This document shows positions 44,478 through 57,489 of a DNA stretch of 64,000 bases, piece after piece. Within the stretch, counting starts at the first letter, position 1. Each line of letters starts with the position of its first letter. The notes beneath the pieces are model-generated. The model made no database searches and was not told the origin of the DNA. It worked only from the letters and a program-made list of their open reading frames with translations. The stretch comes from Ascidia mentula (lineage: Eukaryota > Chordata > Ascidiacea > Phlebobranchia > Ascidiidae): positions 20,772,501-20,836,500 of the forward strand of contig OX387200.1 in the NCBI GenBank assembly GCA_947561715.1, read 5' to 3'. Made by a program: the position numbers and the translations under genes.

Positions 44478-46247
44478 AGCAAAAAACAAACTATCGTTTT
44501 CCATTCCGAATCACTAAAACGCAATTTTTTTATGTCTATACATCGTCATTCTTACCAAATCCCACCCTTGCTTGCTTTGTCTCGTTTACCCGCTGCTGTG
44601 ACGTCACCACATTCTGTTACGTCTTTGTGACGTAATTTTATTCTTGAACGGTGCCGGATCCGTTTTTGTTTTGTTGTTCGATGTATTTTTTATCGACCTG
44701 TGTCGGTGCTCTATACTGCTGTGTGTGTTTTCCGATAAGGTACGATGCGTCAGCTATATGCATATCAATACATTCTGAGCTATGACGAAATTCCCCAAGC
44801 TTTTAAATAAAGGGGTAACGGTAGTTCAGGTTGTGCTTTAAGAATTCATGTGTTTTGATTTAAAATGATGCGAATGTTTGAAAAACAATTTACCGCACGT
44901 GTTCAATATAAAATCGCAAGAGCGGTGCCTTATAGATTCGCTGGATTTATTGAAACTTATGGTGATGCGCGATCAGATCACCAATCGCGTCAGAACGGTG
45001 CAGTGGTCCCCAGAAAATCTATTTCAAGCTATTTTAATTGCAAGCAAGTTGTGCCAATAATGTGATTGAGCTGCAGGTAGATTGCCATTGTGCAGCTTTG
45101 TGTGACTCAACGACTCTGCCGACCAAACGGCCAGGCAAAGACTTTCACTTGGTGGTGAAATTCAATCACCGTCATCCGTTGGGCACCAAAAAGAATCGTA
45201 TTATTGGCCACACTTACTTATACTTATATATATGACTACCGTGACACGGGACCTGACGGCACTCAAGGAAATTGCGAAATGTGTTTTTGTTGAATAAGAA
45301 TGCCCAACTGTGTTTGAAAAGTCTGCTAAACATGTCCAGCATCTTATGGCTTTGACATTGTTATTCAAGATTACATGCTCCATGTATTTCCAGGCTTGGT
45401 TGACGTTTTACACAACAAACAAATATTTATTCAGCGCAGAGCAAACCTAGGTTTGGAGAAACCACTTCTGCACCAAGGCGCCGACCTTTCTTTCCCTTGT
45501 TCACGACCGAAAACTTTTTTCCTCTTACGCAGAATACATCACAAACACCTGAAGTAGGATAAGGTGTTTAAAACCCTTTTCTAGTTATCTGTCCCGCTCA
45601 ATCACCCGCAAACAGACTCAGCAATGATGTTTGCGGGCGATTAGCGGTGTCAAAAGGCACAGACTCGGACTGGTTCCTCTAACAGGCTGCTTGGATTAAG
45701 GGTTCATGCAGAGCTAGAATAGGTTAATGAACCCAGTAATTGCGAAGCGGCAAAAAACTGTTAGGGAGAAAGTTTTCAGTAGCGGCATGGGCATGTTAAC
45801 GCAGGCCCCGACTGCACGCGGGCAGTTTGGTTTGAGCAGAATTCAGAAGAATGAAGAACCCGTGATGCGTTCGCGGGCCTGGAAAATCCCAGTTTAACCT
45901 GACGTAGACCACGCAACATGACCACCGAAAGTAACTTGGCCTTCTTTTTAACTTTTTATGATTGGTTCCGCATGTTCATTCCGAAAGTACACCACACGTG
46001 CACAGCACATCTAGCTAGCTCAGTTACTGCTACAACATATTAATGTTGATTTCGGTTCCTATAATTTATTGCTGATGTTTTACAGACGTCTGCGGTTTAT
46101 AACTTATGTCTTTTTTATTGAGTAAACGTTACACTTTTTTATTGAGTAAATACATTGTTTTCATAATTAACCCCTTCTACTCTTTTCTGAATGCAGTGTT
46201 AAACTAACCATTAGGTTTGGTTTCAGGCTTAATGAACATAACGCAAA
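44478..46247. other. Intergenic, copy of 24344-26129
   Basis: Carries the copied 3' UTR and the 5' flank of LCCL-B, with several small indels near 45700-45920 relative to unit A. No gene was seen. The acceptor before the LCCL-B start is kept. Confidence 0.5.
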
Positions 46248-49200
46248 ATGTCGAGGACGTTTATTGCGGCATTTTGGCTTCTCGGAGGATTTCTGATTAG
46301 AACCACTTCTGCTGCTGTTGAAATACGTGAGTAGCCTTGACATAGTAATTCACGGAGGTTGAGGCTTGGCTCAAGATATATTTTAAACAAACTTTGTCAA
46401 AAGTTGACTTCAAAAGTTGAAATGTTGGGATCTACCCAAGATTGCAGATGCAGGCCTAGCGATCACTGTAACTTATTTAATAACACCAAAAAAGCAGTAG
46501 CTTTTTATTACAGGATTAGCCTGGTTTATTATCAGGAATATATATTTCGCCCCATGGGCATCTTCAGTTCCTTGTTTACTGCACGGCGGTAGGCGGAAGA
46601 GCGTCTGATATTTCTGTTAACTTGGTGAAATTTCATTAACAAGGGGATCAGCGCTTATTGGTGAAACGTCGGGTAAATCTTGCAACGAAGGCGAGTTCGC
46701 TACTGTATATAAGCCGGTTAACGGTGACAGTGTTTTCACGCCCGTTCATTGCAAATATACATGGCTGTTTATCTATCACCTTATAGGGAACGTCATAAGC
46801 AGGATGTAATGTGTCAACTCGTACAAAGACATGCGTACAGCTAGCCACTTCTTCAAAATAACCCGACTCTACCCTACCGTGCCTGTGCGTCCTGAGCGGC
46901 GTGACACAATTGTTCATGTGTATTTGTGCCTCTTTTGCTTACCCGACAGTTTCTAAGGCTTAAGGCCAGCGATAATTATATCAATGTTGAAATGAAACAA
47001 GAATTATTATCCCCATATGTCATTGAAAAGCGAAACGATTAACCCAAAAAACATATGTGAGTGCACACGACGTGATCATAACTTGTCACAAAATGTCACA
47101 ACGCTAAATGCACAATACGAATTTGAGACTCGTAACACAAAGACCACTTGCAATTTGTCACAGCGTTTTTTGGTGGACGAAGGATTTCCAGTGGGACGCT
47201 TTTTTCATCCAATTCGGCGCAATTGCTGCTCGAGTGTTTTCAGGCGCCTTGCAGTTCAGGCGCATTTTGCAAATTTGCAGATTTGAACATTTGGTCGGTT
47301 TTTATCCGTTTCTGAAATTTTTTACTACAATGTAGTAAATGCGGTAGGCTAAATATTTTAATCCAAATATTCTTGCGTGGCGGAATTTTCGAATTTGTAC
47401 ACAGCAGAACGTTCGCCTGTATTTGATTGTCATTTAGCCTACAGCTTTTGCACCAACAAATGTTTTCAGTACAGTATTTTTTTGGTATTGATTGAAAACT
47501 TTTCAAATGACGAATAACGTGTTGTTGTTGCACAACAATTGCGCTCTCGAGCTGTTTTGAAGGATTGCGTCTGTGGCCCTTCTCAAATTACATTGTTCTG
47601 TTTTTTTGTGTTGCTAATCATCTTAACGTCTAAATAAACGTTTCTCTCATTGTTATCGGAGTTTTATTATCTTCTGTGTGATTTTTATGCTTTAATTTCA
47701 GATGATGTGGATTGTAGCGAAACTCTGCTCAAGCAACGCCCGTTTTCTGATTTTATCATCAAGTGTCCGTCAAATTGTTTGGATTCGCATGCTGCTGCAA
47801 GACTTTTTCGCGACGCAACTAACGAATATTCAGAAATTTCAAAACTCTGTGTTGCCGCATGGAAAAGTGGAGTTACTAGTGACCTTGTAAAAATTCGCGT
47901 GGTCATACAACGGTTTCCACCACCACCAACCCGGACATTCATTCCCATGCCATACGGTAAGTAAAAGTTGTGCTTTACTTCAGGTAAAATGTCAATCACA
48001 GGGAATCTATAGTTTTACACTGGTTATTGCAATTTGATTATGACAGATTCTCACAAAAAAAAAACAATTTGAATATTCCAGTGACCAGTACAGCCAGTAT
48101 AACAACGGAAAGTCTTCCAATTACCAGTACGAAACCATCCACCAGCCAGCCAACCACTAGTACGCAACCATCCACCAACCATTCAACTACCAGTACTCAA
48201 CCATCCACAAGCAATTCATCCACCAGTACTCAACCATCCACAAGCCATTCAACTACCAGTACTCAACCATCCACAAGCCATTCAACTACCAGTACTCAAC
48301 CATCCACAAGCCATTCATCCACCAGTACTCAACCATCCACAAGCCATTCATCCACCAGTACTCAACCATCCACAAGCCATTCATCCACCAGTACTCAACC
48401 ATCCACCAGTTATTCAACTACCAGTACTCAACCATCCACAAGCCATTCATCCACCAATACGCAACCATCCACCAGTTATTTAACCACCAGTACTCAACCA
48501 TCCACAAGCCATTCATCCACCAGTACTCAACCATCCACAAGCCATTCAACCACCAGTACTCAACCATCCACAAGCCAGCCAACTACAAGCACAAAAGCAA
48601 ACGGTGATGTTACATTTTGTGCAAAGTCTATGTTACACATTGACAGTTTCACCAGCGTTAAAGACATAATCTGTTCACATAATTGTCAGCATCATCTTTT
48701 TGTGCAAAGTCTATGTTAAATAAATAAATGTTTGAAGGTAAAATGTTGCAACAAAGCCGTTAAATATTGTAATTGGATATACAGTAGTATTTAACGAGCA
48801 AACGTATTTTAGGGAGTGAAGTAGCAGAATTCAAGAGCCCCAAGGGTAGGTTTTTGATGTATTTGATATGTATAACTTGGGAATTATTGATATGTCAACT
48901 AGTCAATAGAATAATCTGCCAACTGAAATTCTGGTAAACAGTCAATGGTTAAATGAGGCTTCCTTTTTTGATTTTCCATTTAAACAGAAGTCATGGGAGC
49001 TGTTCTGATTCACCAAACTTTAATGTTAAGTCGGAACTTTTTTGGTTGGTTGGTTATTGTTCTAGTTTGTAATATAAATTAATTAAATACCCTTTGAAAC
49101 AATGGCCTTTCAAAAACATTCAATGGCATTAAAATAAGACTTCTATATGTTTGTTACTTATTTCCAGACAACCAATGATTTCTGTTTTATTAGTAGCTGG

Positions 49201-49333
49201 ATTTGATGTGAAAATAGTTGGGGTAATAGTTGGGGTTATCATCCTTGTCCTGCTGTTTTTCTGCAAAAAAACAATCCGCGAACTGTGGATCCACGTGAAC
49301 CAAAATAAAAGGTATTGTTGTGAAACAAATTAG
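46248..49333 (+). CDS. LCCL-B: short-stem copy of the LCCL-mucin membrane protein
   Basis: Exons 46248-46326, 47702-47956, 48082-48603, 48813-48845 and 49194-49333, all phase 1, giving 342 residues. Same plan as LCCL-A: signal peptide, LCCL-type domain with all four cysteines, mucin stem, transmembrane segment, basic tail. The stem has 14 instead of 31 repeats. The LCCL exon differs from LCCL-A by N28D, L63R, V65A, K67N, R80W, K95I and one extra Pro codon, with only one silent change. The membrane segment is distinct (VIVGVIILVLLFFC) and the tail is shortened, ending RYCCETN, while IRELWIHVNQNK is unchanged. If the two units are alleles, this is the other haplotype of LCCL-A. Confidence 0.8.
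46534..46572 (-). ncRNA. Hammerhead-like motif, unit B copy
   Basis: Identical to the motif at 26416-26454, in intron 1 of LCCL-B. Confidence 0.3.
48120..48581 (+). repeat. 33-bp coding minisatellite, 14 copies (LCCL-B)
   Basis: Same unit as in LCCL-A, flanked by the same first (ITSTKPSTSQP) and last (TTSTQPSTSQP) units. The missing 17 units come from the middle, where LCCL-A shows higher-order blocks. Confidence 0.97.
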
Positions 49334-51765
49334 AAATTTATGTCTTGCAACTTGCAATCATGTACCTAGTAAATATATAATGGGATGTACATACTCTGTA
49401 ACCTTTGTTTGCTTAAATTAACCAAACTAAGTGTTGTAAATCCGGCATTGTATAAGTTTATGTTGTATTAAAAACATGAACATAACTTGCCTAACTTTTG
49501 TTTGCCATGAGTTGTTTGGCTGCGTTTAGAAAAGGTTGATTCTGTTTTGTTGGGCTTAAGTCTATCTGTTGAGAAAATGCAATTGAAAGGCCTTATCCTG
49601 TTTAGTCAAACAAAGCGTTTTTACAAGATGTTTGGGATTAACTATTCTCCAGTCGAACTATAGGTCTTTACATGCCAAACCACCACGTTACACAGATTGC
49701 ATAAAGCTCAATTTGTTACACAACGATAACCCAAAGCAGAAGAACAGGAACATACAGTATAAATTTAAACCAACTCATGTTCAAAGTAAACCAACGGTCG
49801 TTTGCCAAACATTTATCTTCGGGCAAACCTGGGTTATAGGAGGCACAAAAGCAATTTGTATTGAAGCAAGTTTGTGGGGCCGGGTAATATAGTTTATGTG
49901 TGCAACAGATTCCTTCACGAATTCAGTTGTTATACATCTGCACTCTCCCGTGTAAATCGTTTGAAGACGCTCGTCGTCTCTCGTTGTATCTCGTTGTATG
50001 TCTAGTTGAAAAGCTGTGTTTCTTTTAACATGACTTTCTCCCATTTCAAGTTGGTCCATTGCGACTCTACGAAATCCCTCCATAGACGACGAGCATTATG
50101 TGGTTTTTGTTTTCTTACCCTTATAGCACGGACGTAGAAATTAAAGAACCTGGGCGTAAATCAGAATGCGGTGTAAATTACCAAATTATAATTATGTCCG
50201 AAATACTTGAAGTGTTTCTGACAAAAAATCGCTCAATGACCGACAAATGACACAAGGAAACCCAGGTGTATATTGTAGATATCAGAAATCGACTTAGTGG
50301 GACCTGGCAGGCTTGTTGTGTATTGTAGTGACATAGAAACTTTTAAAACATGTATGAGAATCTCCCGACAGTCTCATGACCACAAAGACATGGTATCTAA
50401 TTTTCTAGTAACATTTAAGAAACGTATTTTATGGTGAAAGTGGCAAATGTGCTAACCCGTGCAGTGGGTTCTGTTGTTTTCTCCATAGGTTTGTACCCAA
50501 GTCGGCTGCCTGGCGGCAAGTTCGCTTTTTGGCATAAAAGAACGCTGGGTTGCTTCCCTCATTTGTCAATGAGTAATCCCGCTGACAATATGTGGTTGGC
50601 TTTACTGTCGTGTTTTTCTGTGGAACGATTGTTTGAAAGCCAGTTTACTACCAAGTTTATTGCACTCGTTGTTTTCGGAAACCATACATTGGAACAATGC
50701 GGAAACAAGTATTTTAAACCAAGCCGAAATTTTACAGGTTTTCTTTTTGGTATATGGGTCGTGCGCCTGACCAATGCTGCCAATGCCGCAAAACACCCGC
50801 CCAAACTGTTTTTGACTTGAGGCCTGGTAGATGCGTTATTTCAACATTGTGTGCCGTAGTGTGCAAATGCGGAACATCTTAACACACGCGTACGATATGT
50901 CGGGGTCATAGGCTGTAGTGTTAATGGTCCTTGAAGAGCGACCAGTGGATTGTTAACATTCGTTTCCAAGTAACACAAACCGCTGAAAACATTCTGGCAA
51001 ACCTCCGAAATGCCTGCAAATATTTGTGATTTTTGTCTTTTCCTGATGCCCTTTCCCCCAAAAAAAACAATTTTGTTCTATTTGGTAAAATATTAGGGCG
51101 TAACCTTTAAACAATTGTGCACTCAGATGGGCAAATGTTTTTTGACCGATTTCGTGTTTTCAGATGTTGGATGAATACCCCAACATGCTGCTGCGCCCCG
51201 TCCGAATCTGGAAACGACAGGCAAGGTCGCTCGCGGCGTCGCGCGAGTTCACGGATTGATACCGCAGACCCTCTGTTGACATACGAAATGGAGACAGGAG
51301 GGATGCCTGTTTAACACAAAGGCTTGGAAAGGTGACGGCCAATCGGGATGCGAGAAATATTCTGAGCCATAAACTAGGATGCCGTGTTCCGGTAAAGGAA
51401 AAATTACAGCAATACCAATTGCGCACGACATAGAAACTTTTCATATTTTTTCACAAAAAACAATTGAGAAGAAGAATGTTAAACAACTAAGGATTTAAGG
51501 CGTTTATGAGTCCGTGCGTTTGCGCATTGAAATGTCTTGACATTACAACTAACAAATTTCAACAATTAAACATACCTGGAGATGCAAATCAACTCAACTG
51601 TTTTTTTCCAAATTGTTATCTTCTCGGTACTAAATGTTGTAGTGATGTTGATTAATCCGTGATATTATCCGCTCAATTTCTGTCGTATATCTGTGGGTTT
51701 TGGAAAATAGCTTGCGTTATTATTCTGCTGCTATTACTTAGTTTGTAAAGCAGTGCTCCGCAAGT
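48668..51765. repeat. Single array copy (R type) in unit B
   Basis: Matches R1-R3 of unit A, with one anchor exon pair used by LCCL-B. Its 3' third matches R3. The 3' flank 49334-51765 has no supported gene. Confidence 0.9.
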
Positions 51766-52965
51766 GGTGTGCCGCATGACGAATACAATTGGACCAATTG
51801 TTTCCAAAACTGTTTGAATATCCTTTTATTTTTGGCAACTTTCGGCGTTAGCTTGTATAGTTGGACAGAGCAACCGAAATCATGGTACACGAAGACCACA
51901 TTTAAACGAACACTTCACCTGTGACGTGCACTTGGTACTTTTCCTCACCAACTTGCTCCTGTGTCTTTTACGTTAGGGGCCCGCTAATGGCGGCCCGCGC
52001 AAACAAATTAAGCGATGTGTTTGCTCTTCTTTGTTACCATATCGTTTTTATGATTTTCCCACACAAGGTTTCTGCTCACGTTTATTTCACATTTCAATTT
52101 GTCCATGCATGAAATTGTATTTGCGCTTGTCTAGCACGTGTTCACTGAAGCGTAACGGTGTTCGCTTTGACACCGACATGTGATTAAAACGTTTTGACAC
52201 ATTGATGGATTGTTGTTGCAACCTATACGCCAAATGTTGTTAACTTGACGCTATGGGTATTGACAATATTAATTAACCAAAGATAAGGAAATCCTATTTG
52301 ATTAGTGCATTTGACACAAGGCCACACGTGAGTTCTAGCAAGTGTTGCGTTACAACAGGCACGTGTGAAACGAACCCTCTCCAAACATTTACTGGACAAT
52401 TCGCTTAGAGATCGTGTGAGAGCACAAAGACTGGTCAGTAACCGACCACCTGTCAATCAAATATAACTAAGAACATCGCGTGAATCCAAGGATTCCCTTG
52501 GCTGCAAGATTGTTTCCCCTGTGGTGTTACATTCCACACCAGTAAATCCCAGTTATTTTTTCGTCGGCACCTGTTTAAAATCAGCAACTTTTTGCCGCAC
52601 CCCTCATAGCAAATATCATGTAGATAGCGTTACCACCGACATGGACTAAAAAATAAGCACGCTGCTTTTTGATGCCAAAAATAAGCACATGTCTTGTGTG
52701 AGAAAATAAGAACATATCATGGAAATAAGCTTGGTGAGGTAACCTTGTTTGTAGCAAGCAATATATAATCAGTAAAAGTTCGCATTTTGTTGTAAACGAC
52801 AATTGAATGCGTTGTCTAAAAAACAGAAACAGGACCGGTCCAAGGAAGTTCAATTCCCTGTGTTTAAAAAAGGACATTCCGATTGTGGAAAGCAAAATTG
52901 CGAGACCTAATCTGTTTTGGTCTTCCTGGTAAACAATGGGAATCACTGTCAGTCATTATATTTAA
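51766..52965. other. Flank beyond the array in unit B, no gene seen
   Basis: Copy of 38555-39755 with few substitutions. Nothing coding is supported. Confidence 0.4.
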
Positions 52966-53107
52966 CTGTGGAGCAAATGTGGCGCAAATGTGGAGCAAAC
53001 GTGGAGCAAATGTGGAGCAAACGTGGAGCAAATGTGGAGCAAATGTGGAGCAAACGTGGAGCAAATGTGGAGCAAACGTGGAGCAAATGTGGAGCAAATG
53101 TGGAGCA
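52966..53107. repeat. 11-bp minisatellite, about 13 copies (unit B)
   Basis: Unit tggagcaaatg/tggagcaaacg; about seven units longer than the unit A copy. Confidence 0.9.
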
Positions 53108-53151
53108 ACGACGTCACGGGGAAACCCCTAAGGTTTTTCTGGCTGGTACTT

Positions 53152-55815
53152 GGTAGATGCTAAAGAACCGTCACCAGAATTAGTCGAGATTTGCGATCTC
53201 ATTAGGGTCTATGTAACATAGAAATGTTATTATAATTTAAAGAGTTATCATTTAAAGTAATATTTTAATTTCAATATATTACGAAAAATACCAGTTGTTT
53301 GCCTTGCTTACACCTGACCATTAACATTCGCATAGATTTCTATGTTACATTGACTTAAATGTGGATCTCATATCTCGACTAATTCTGGTGACGGTTCTTT
53401 ATTTTATTTTATTTTATTTTATTTTTTTTTATTGAAAAAGGACGCTAAAGGCGTACAATTGAAGAAAAGGCTAAGCAAGAAGACAAAAAACAATGGTTAA
53501 ACACAATGGCGAGAAATCAGCAAAAGAGAGTCAAGTTATTTGGGTATATGCTTCAAGCAGCGTAGGACCACTTTCTTCTGTAATAATTCGTTTCGCTACG
53601 GTATTTTTCACTGGCGATGTTTAGTTCTATAGATCTTGTTTTTTGCAACATATTTACAAATTCTGTTATTGTTGGTTTCCTCTTACCGTATTTGCATCGA
53701 TAAATCACAAATCTGGCACAAAGAAGAGCGCAATTTAAAAAGCATTCAAAAATATTGTTATTTTCATGTCTACCAAACAGTAAATGCGCACGAGAAAAAT
53801 ACAAAGGTACACGAAGTTTGGCGCTTAGCCAACTGCATACATTTTCCCAGTAATGTGCTGCAATAGGGCAATTTACAAATAAATGTAAAACCGTTTCCTC
53901 GGCATTTTCGCAAAAGACACATGAACCTGTTTCTATAAACTTTAGATCTTTTAACTTTTTATTGGTCACAATGGCCCTGAGATTTAGCTTAATTTGAAAA
54001 CTTATTAATTTAGTTTCCACTGTAGCTTGCGGTATATTTTTATATATTTGCCTCCAAGGTACTCTGTCATTGACTAAGGATTCCCATACAGCTTGTGCTT
54101 TGGGTTGAATTATATTGGCGGTTTGAAGCCACGAATACAAAGCCTTTGTGCTCTCGCAATGTGTCAAGATATTTCTTAAAACGTCTGTTAGGTTTTTATG
54201 TGAAGGCACTGGTCCATAGTCCCACTCCTCGGGTATGCATGCTATAAGCTTGAGAAACTTAGTGAAATCTGTTGTACTTGGGTCAAGACTATATTTTGTA
54301 GTAAGTGCATCATATTTCAAATATTCCCCATTGTGGTCTAATAGATCGTTGTGGGCCATTACTCCCGCGTCTATAAATTTTTCGAAATAGAAGGGTTTAC
54401 TGCGTTTTTTATATAGCGGTGTGGAAGAAAGCCGTTTTGGTCGTTGGATACGATATCGTCGATAACACCGCGTATTCTTGTGTTAATCACTTTGGCGGCG
54501 ATCTTATAGTCAACGTTTAGCAGGGTTATTGGGCGATAATTTTGGGCCTGTAAAAGGTCTTTCCCTGGTTTGGGAATTAGGGTGATGAGTCCTTCAGATT
54601 GGCTCGCGGACATTTTACCGGTTTCAACCGTAAACTTCCATGCATTTAGGTAGACCAGTTTGATATCATCCCAAAATATCTTGTAAAATTCAACCGGGAA
54701 GCCATCCAAGCCTGGCGATTTGTTTTTTTGCATGGTTTTAATTGCATTTAAAAATTCCGCTTCCGTTGTCTCCTCATTCAGTTTTTCCGCTTGTTCGCAA
54801 GTGATTTTTGGCAGCGCGAGCTTTTCTAGGTTACTTGTCAGCATGGGGTGTTTGGAGTCGAACATGGAGGTTTCTCATACAGGTGGGTATAAAAGCCAGC
54901 TAGGTTATTCAGTATTAATTTATGGTCAGTGGATATAGTCCCGTTGATCAATATTCTAGAGAGGTTTTTTTTGCGACATGTCGTTTTTCTAAGTTCAGGA
55001 AGTATTTTGTGTTTTTTTCTCCTTCTTCTGCCCAACGTACCCTACTCCGAATAATAGCACTTTTTGTTTGTCGCTCTAAAAGGGTGTCCAAGTTTTCTTT
55101 AGCTTTTGAAAGTGCTTCGACTCGCTTCTGTTTATCGTCCCCTTGTAGGTTGGTTATCTCAGTTTCCAGTGACGTAATTTGCTTCTCTAAGGCGTTATGT
55201 TTGACGGTTAATTTGCGCTTTAATACGGCCGCAAATCGGATCGACTCACCCCGAATTACTGCTTTTAATGCGCCCCATTTGGTGTGGGGATTTGTGTCTG
55301 TTTCTGGGTTTTCAAGAATGAAGTTGTTGATGACTTTCCTGATTGTTGCCCTGTATTTTTCATCTTTTAAATGCATAGTATTTAGCTTCCAGTAGCCCCT
55401 TCCTTTCGGAGATGGGTTTATTGCAACATCTAAGGCACACTGTGATCTGACATAATTCCTGGGACAATGTCAACGTTTACTACGTCGCTAATTAAGCTGC
55501 GATCGACAAGAAAAAAGTCAATTCGTGATAGTGACAGTGGCGATTTCTGAGTGCGGGAATTTTTTTGTTGAGGGAAATTTAAGTCGATAAATGTCGGTAA
55601 GATTCGAGTGTTGCATGTAGTTTTGTAAGGCCTCCTTTGCTCGTTTGTTGGGGTGATGGGCGTTTCCGGTTTTATCAAGTCTTGGGTCAAATGCTAGGTT
55701 AAAATCCCCCCCCCCCATTATAACTGGCGCACCAGAAAAGTTTGACAGTTCTGCGAATAGGTTGTGGAAATATTCTGGGGAGTCGTTGTTGGGTGACGGT
55801 TCTTTAGCATCTACC
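53152..55815. mobile_element. MITE (about 259 bp without insert), with both ends and 9-bp TSD, interrupted by a LINE
   Basis: The left end ggtagatgctaaagaacc starts at 53152 and the right end ctttagcatctacc stops at 55815. The flanks are ctggtactt at 53143-53151 and again at 55816-55824, a perfect 9-bp target-site duplication. Terminal inverted repeats extend about 42 bp. There is no coding capacity. A 9-bp duplication suggests a Mutator-like family. The LINE sits inside the right terminal repeat. Confidence 0.85.
53402..55791 (-). mobile_element. LINE of the L1/Tx1 group, 5' truncated in the endonuclease, internally deleted (unit B)
   Basis: Flanked by ggtgacggttcttta at 53387-53401 and 55792-55806, a 15-bp target-site duplication, so both insertion ends are visible. 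On the minus strand it begins within the AP-endonuclease (GGGDFNLAFDPRLDKT, later SRIDFFLVD and SDHS). It continues through the linker typical of L1 (WAEEGEKNTKYFLNLEKR) into the RT start. About 1.05 kb, including the RT catalytic FADD motif, is missing at 54410 relative to unit A; the two ends meet at a short T-run. The C-terminal zinc-knuckle part (53553-54359) is open. The endonuclease frame shifts once near 55520-55690. The element is inactive. Confidence 0.9.
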
Positions 55816-55824
55816 CTGGTACTT

Positions 55825-57489
55825 GTATGAGCGGATGCTCCAAGCGGCGACATATCCACACATAATTAATGCCGCTGAGTGTCGCTGTGAAGCTGTTTAG
55901 GTCTATTTTGTTAAAATTTAAAAACGGCGAGTAGAAAAGCTGAATAGCCTGGGTTCGAATACCCGGTGTGTTCAATAAAATTAAAACATGCTGAAAAACA
56001 CAAGGGATATTTTGTTGAAAGCAGACAAAATGTAAAATTTGTAAACCCTCATAGCCTACCAAATATTAAAAGGAGTTATGCGAATGCAAGTTTAGTTGGC
56101 ATATGTTCAATTTCAAATACTACAAATCGACACTGATTTCAAGCAATAAACAAACCACACTCCAACGCAAGCACTTGGACAAGTGAAACTCCAAACGAAC
56201 CTGGGAATTAACTTGCGTTAGAAGCAGTTGACCGATGAACCTTCCAAAAACTGAGAAGGCCTAACAGTTAAACACAAAAAGGCAACTCTTTGCGTTTAAA
56301 ATTTGCCCCTGCAGCAGGGCGTGGTGCGCATTAAATAAATATTCTAACACAATACATTATGGGGAATGTGGCTTGTCACAAATTAATTCATTTCAATATT
56401 GATAAGACGAACCTTGACGTAGAATTCGCTGGTGCCAATATAGTCACCTACACCGCTGCTTTTTTCACCACGAATTTTTCTTTCAAGAATTAAACGTCGG
56501 TATTTTCGCAATTATTAGTTTCACAACAAAAAATACTTTTATCTAAGGTATAAAATACATTTAAGCACTTAAAAACGCTCGATGACGAAGGTTTAACCCA
56601 TATGTCTCGCGTCACGTATAATTTCCGCAAGCGTCCACTCTAAACCTCTGCCACAAATAAAAATAAACCATTCTATTTTGTGTGATGGAAAGTTCTGTAA
56701 ATGAACAAAATATACAGAAGTTGGATGACATACAATTTTAAGGCTGTGGAACTTTTCAAGTTAACTTCCTTGAATGTCTGCTTGGTCCGACTCTGTGTTT
56801 ATTTTTCTTTTGCAAACAGGGCCAGGGCATTGTTTGCACTGGGTTACGTGCCAGGGCGTGTTCAACCAATTGTAGTACTACGGGCTGTGATGACGAGGCG
56901 AAAAAAGTTAGCTTTTCCCGCAGCCAAAAAAATCTGAGAAAAAACTGAGAAAAAGCACGATTTTCGACAGGAAGGATTCCTTGTGTTATATTCTGCTGAC
57001 AGTGCAGCTGGGACGTCGTGAAAATCTTATTGGACTCAGTAAATATTTAAATACAATGAAAGGTTATGCTTTGACGACTACGTGACCTTAAATTTTTGTT
57101 CAATGGGGATTGTATCACGCTGGCGGCGCACTGTGTGTAGTAACCGGTCTCTAGTCTAGACCACCATCTGGTTTTGTCATTGAGCGGTAGATGGTCGCGT
57201 TATTGAGATATAAAATGTGACTTATGGTGGGCTTTTGGTGTTCTGTTGCTGTCGTGATTGATGAATGTGACAAGTGAGCGTTTCTCAGTGAACATGTTTA
57301 CATATAAAACATAGCGGCGCGGTCGTGTTTTTGTTTACTATCTTGTTTCTGAAACAGACAGTTTTGAGGAACAAAAATGACTTTTACTTGTAGCAGGGGC
57401 TTGCTGCTTCATTGAAATACAGCTAGGAAAAAGACAAGTGAACATGCTAAAAAAACTGACCTTGTGAGATTCATTTGCAGACTGTAAAT
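55825..57489. other. Intergenic, upstream of LCCL-C
   Basis: No gene recognised. At 55951-55971 gggttcgaatacccgg resembles a tRNA T-arm, but no A-box or cloverleaf surrounds it. The last bases before 57490 form a 3' splice site (tcatttgcag, ending 57480) 9 bases before the ATG, a candidate spliced-leader acceptor. Confidence 0.4.

Larger units (their letters stand above)
43143..54972. repeat. Segmental duplication, unit B
   Basis: Counterpart of 23009-42728: last four RAI14/UACA-like exons, LCCL-B, one array copy (48668-51765), the 11-bp minisatellite, the MITE and the LINE. The sequence past 54972 has no partner in unit A. Confidence 0.95.

Noticed and set aside
50431-50820. Frame shared by array copies starting MVKV
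   Set aside because: Interrupted in R2 and R3 and lacking known motifs; shared only because the DNA is duplicated.
55951-55971. tRNA T-arm-like sequence
   Set aside because: ttcgaa is palindromic and no A-box, anticodon stem or acceptor pairing surrounds it.
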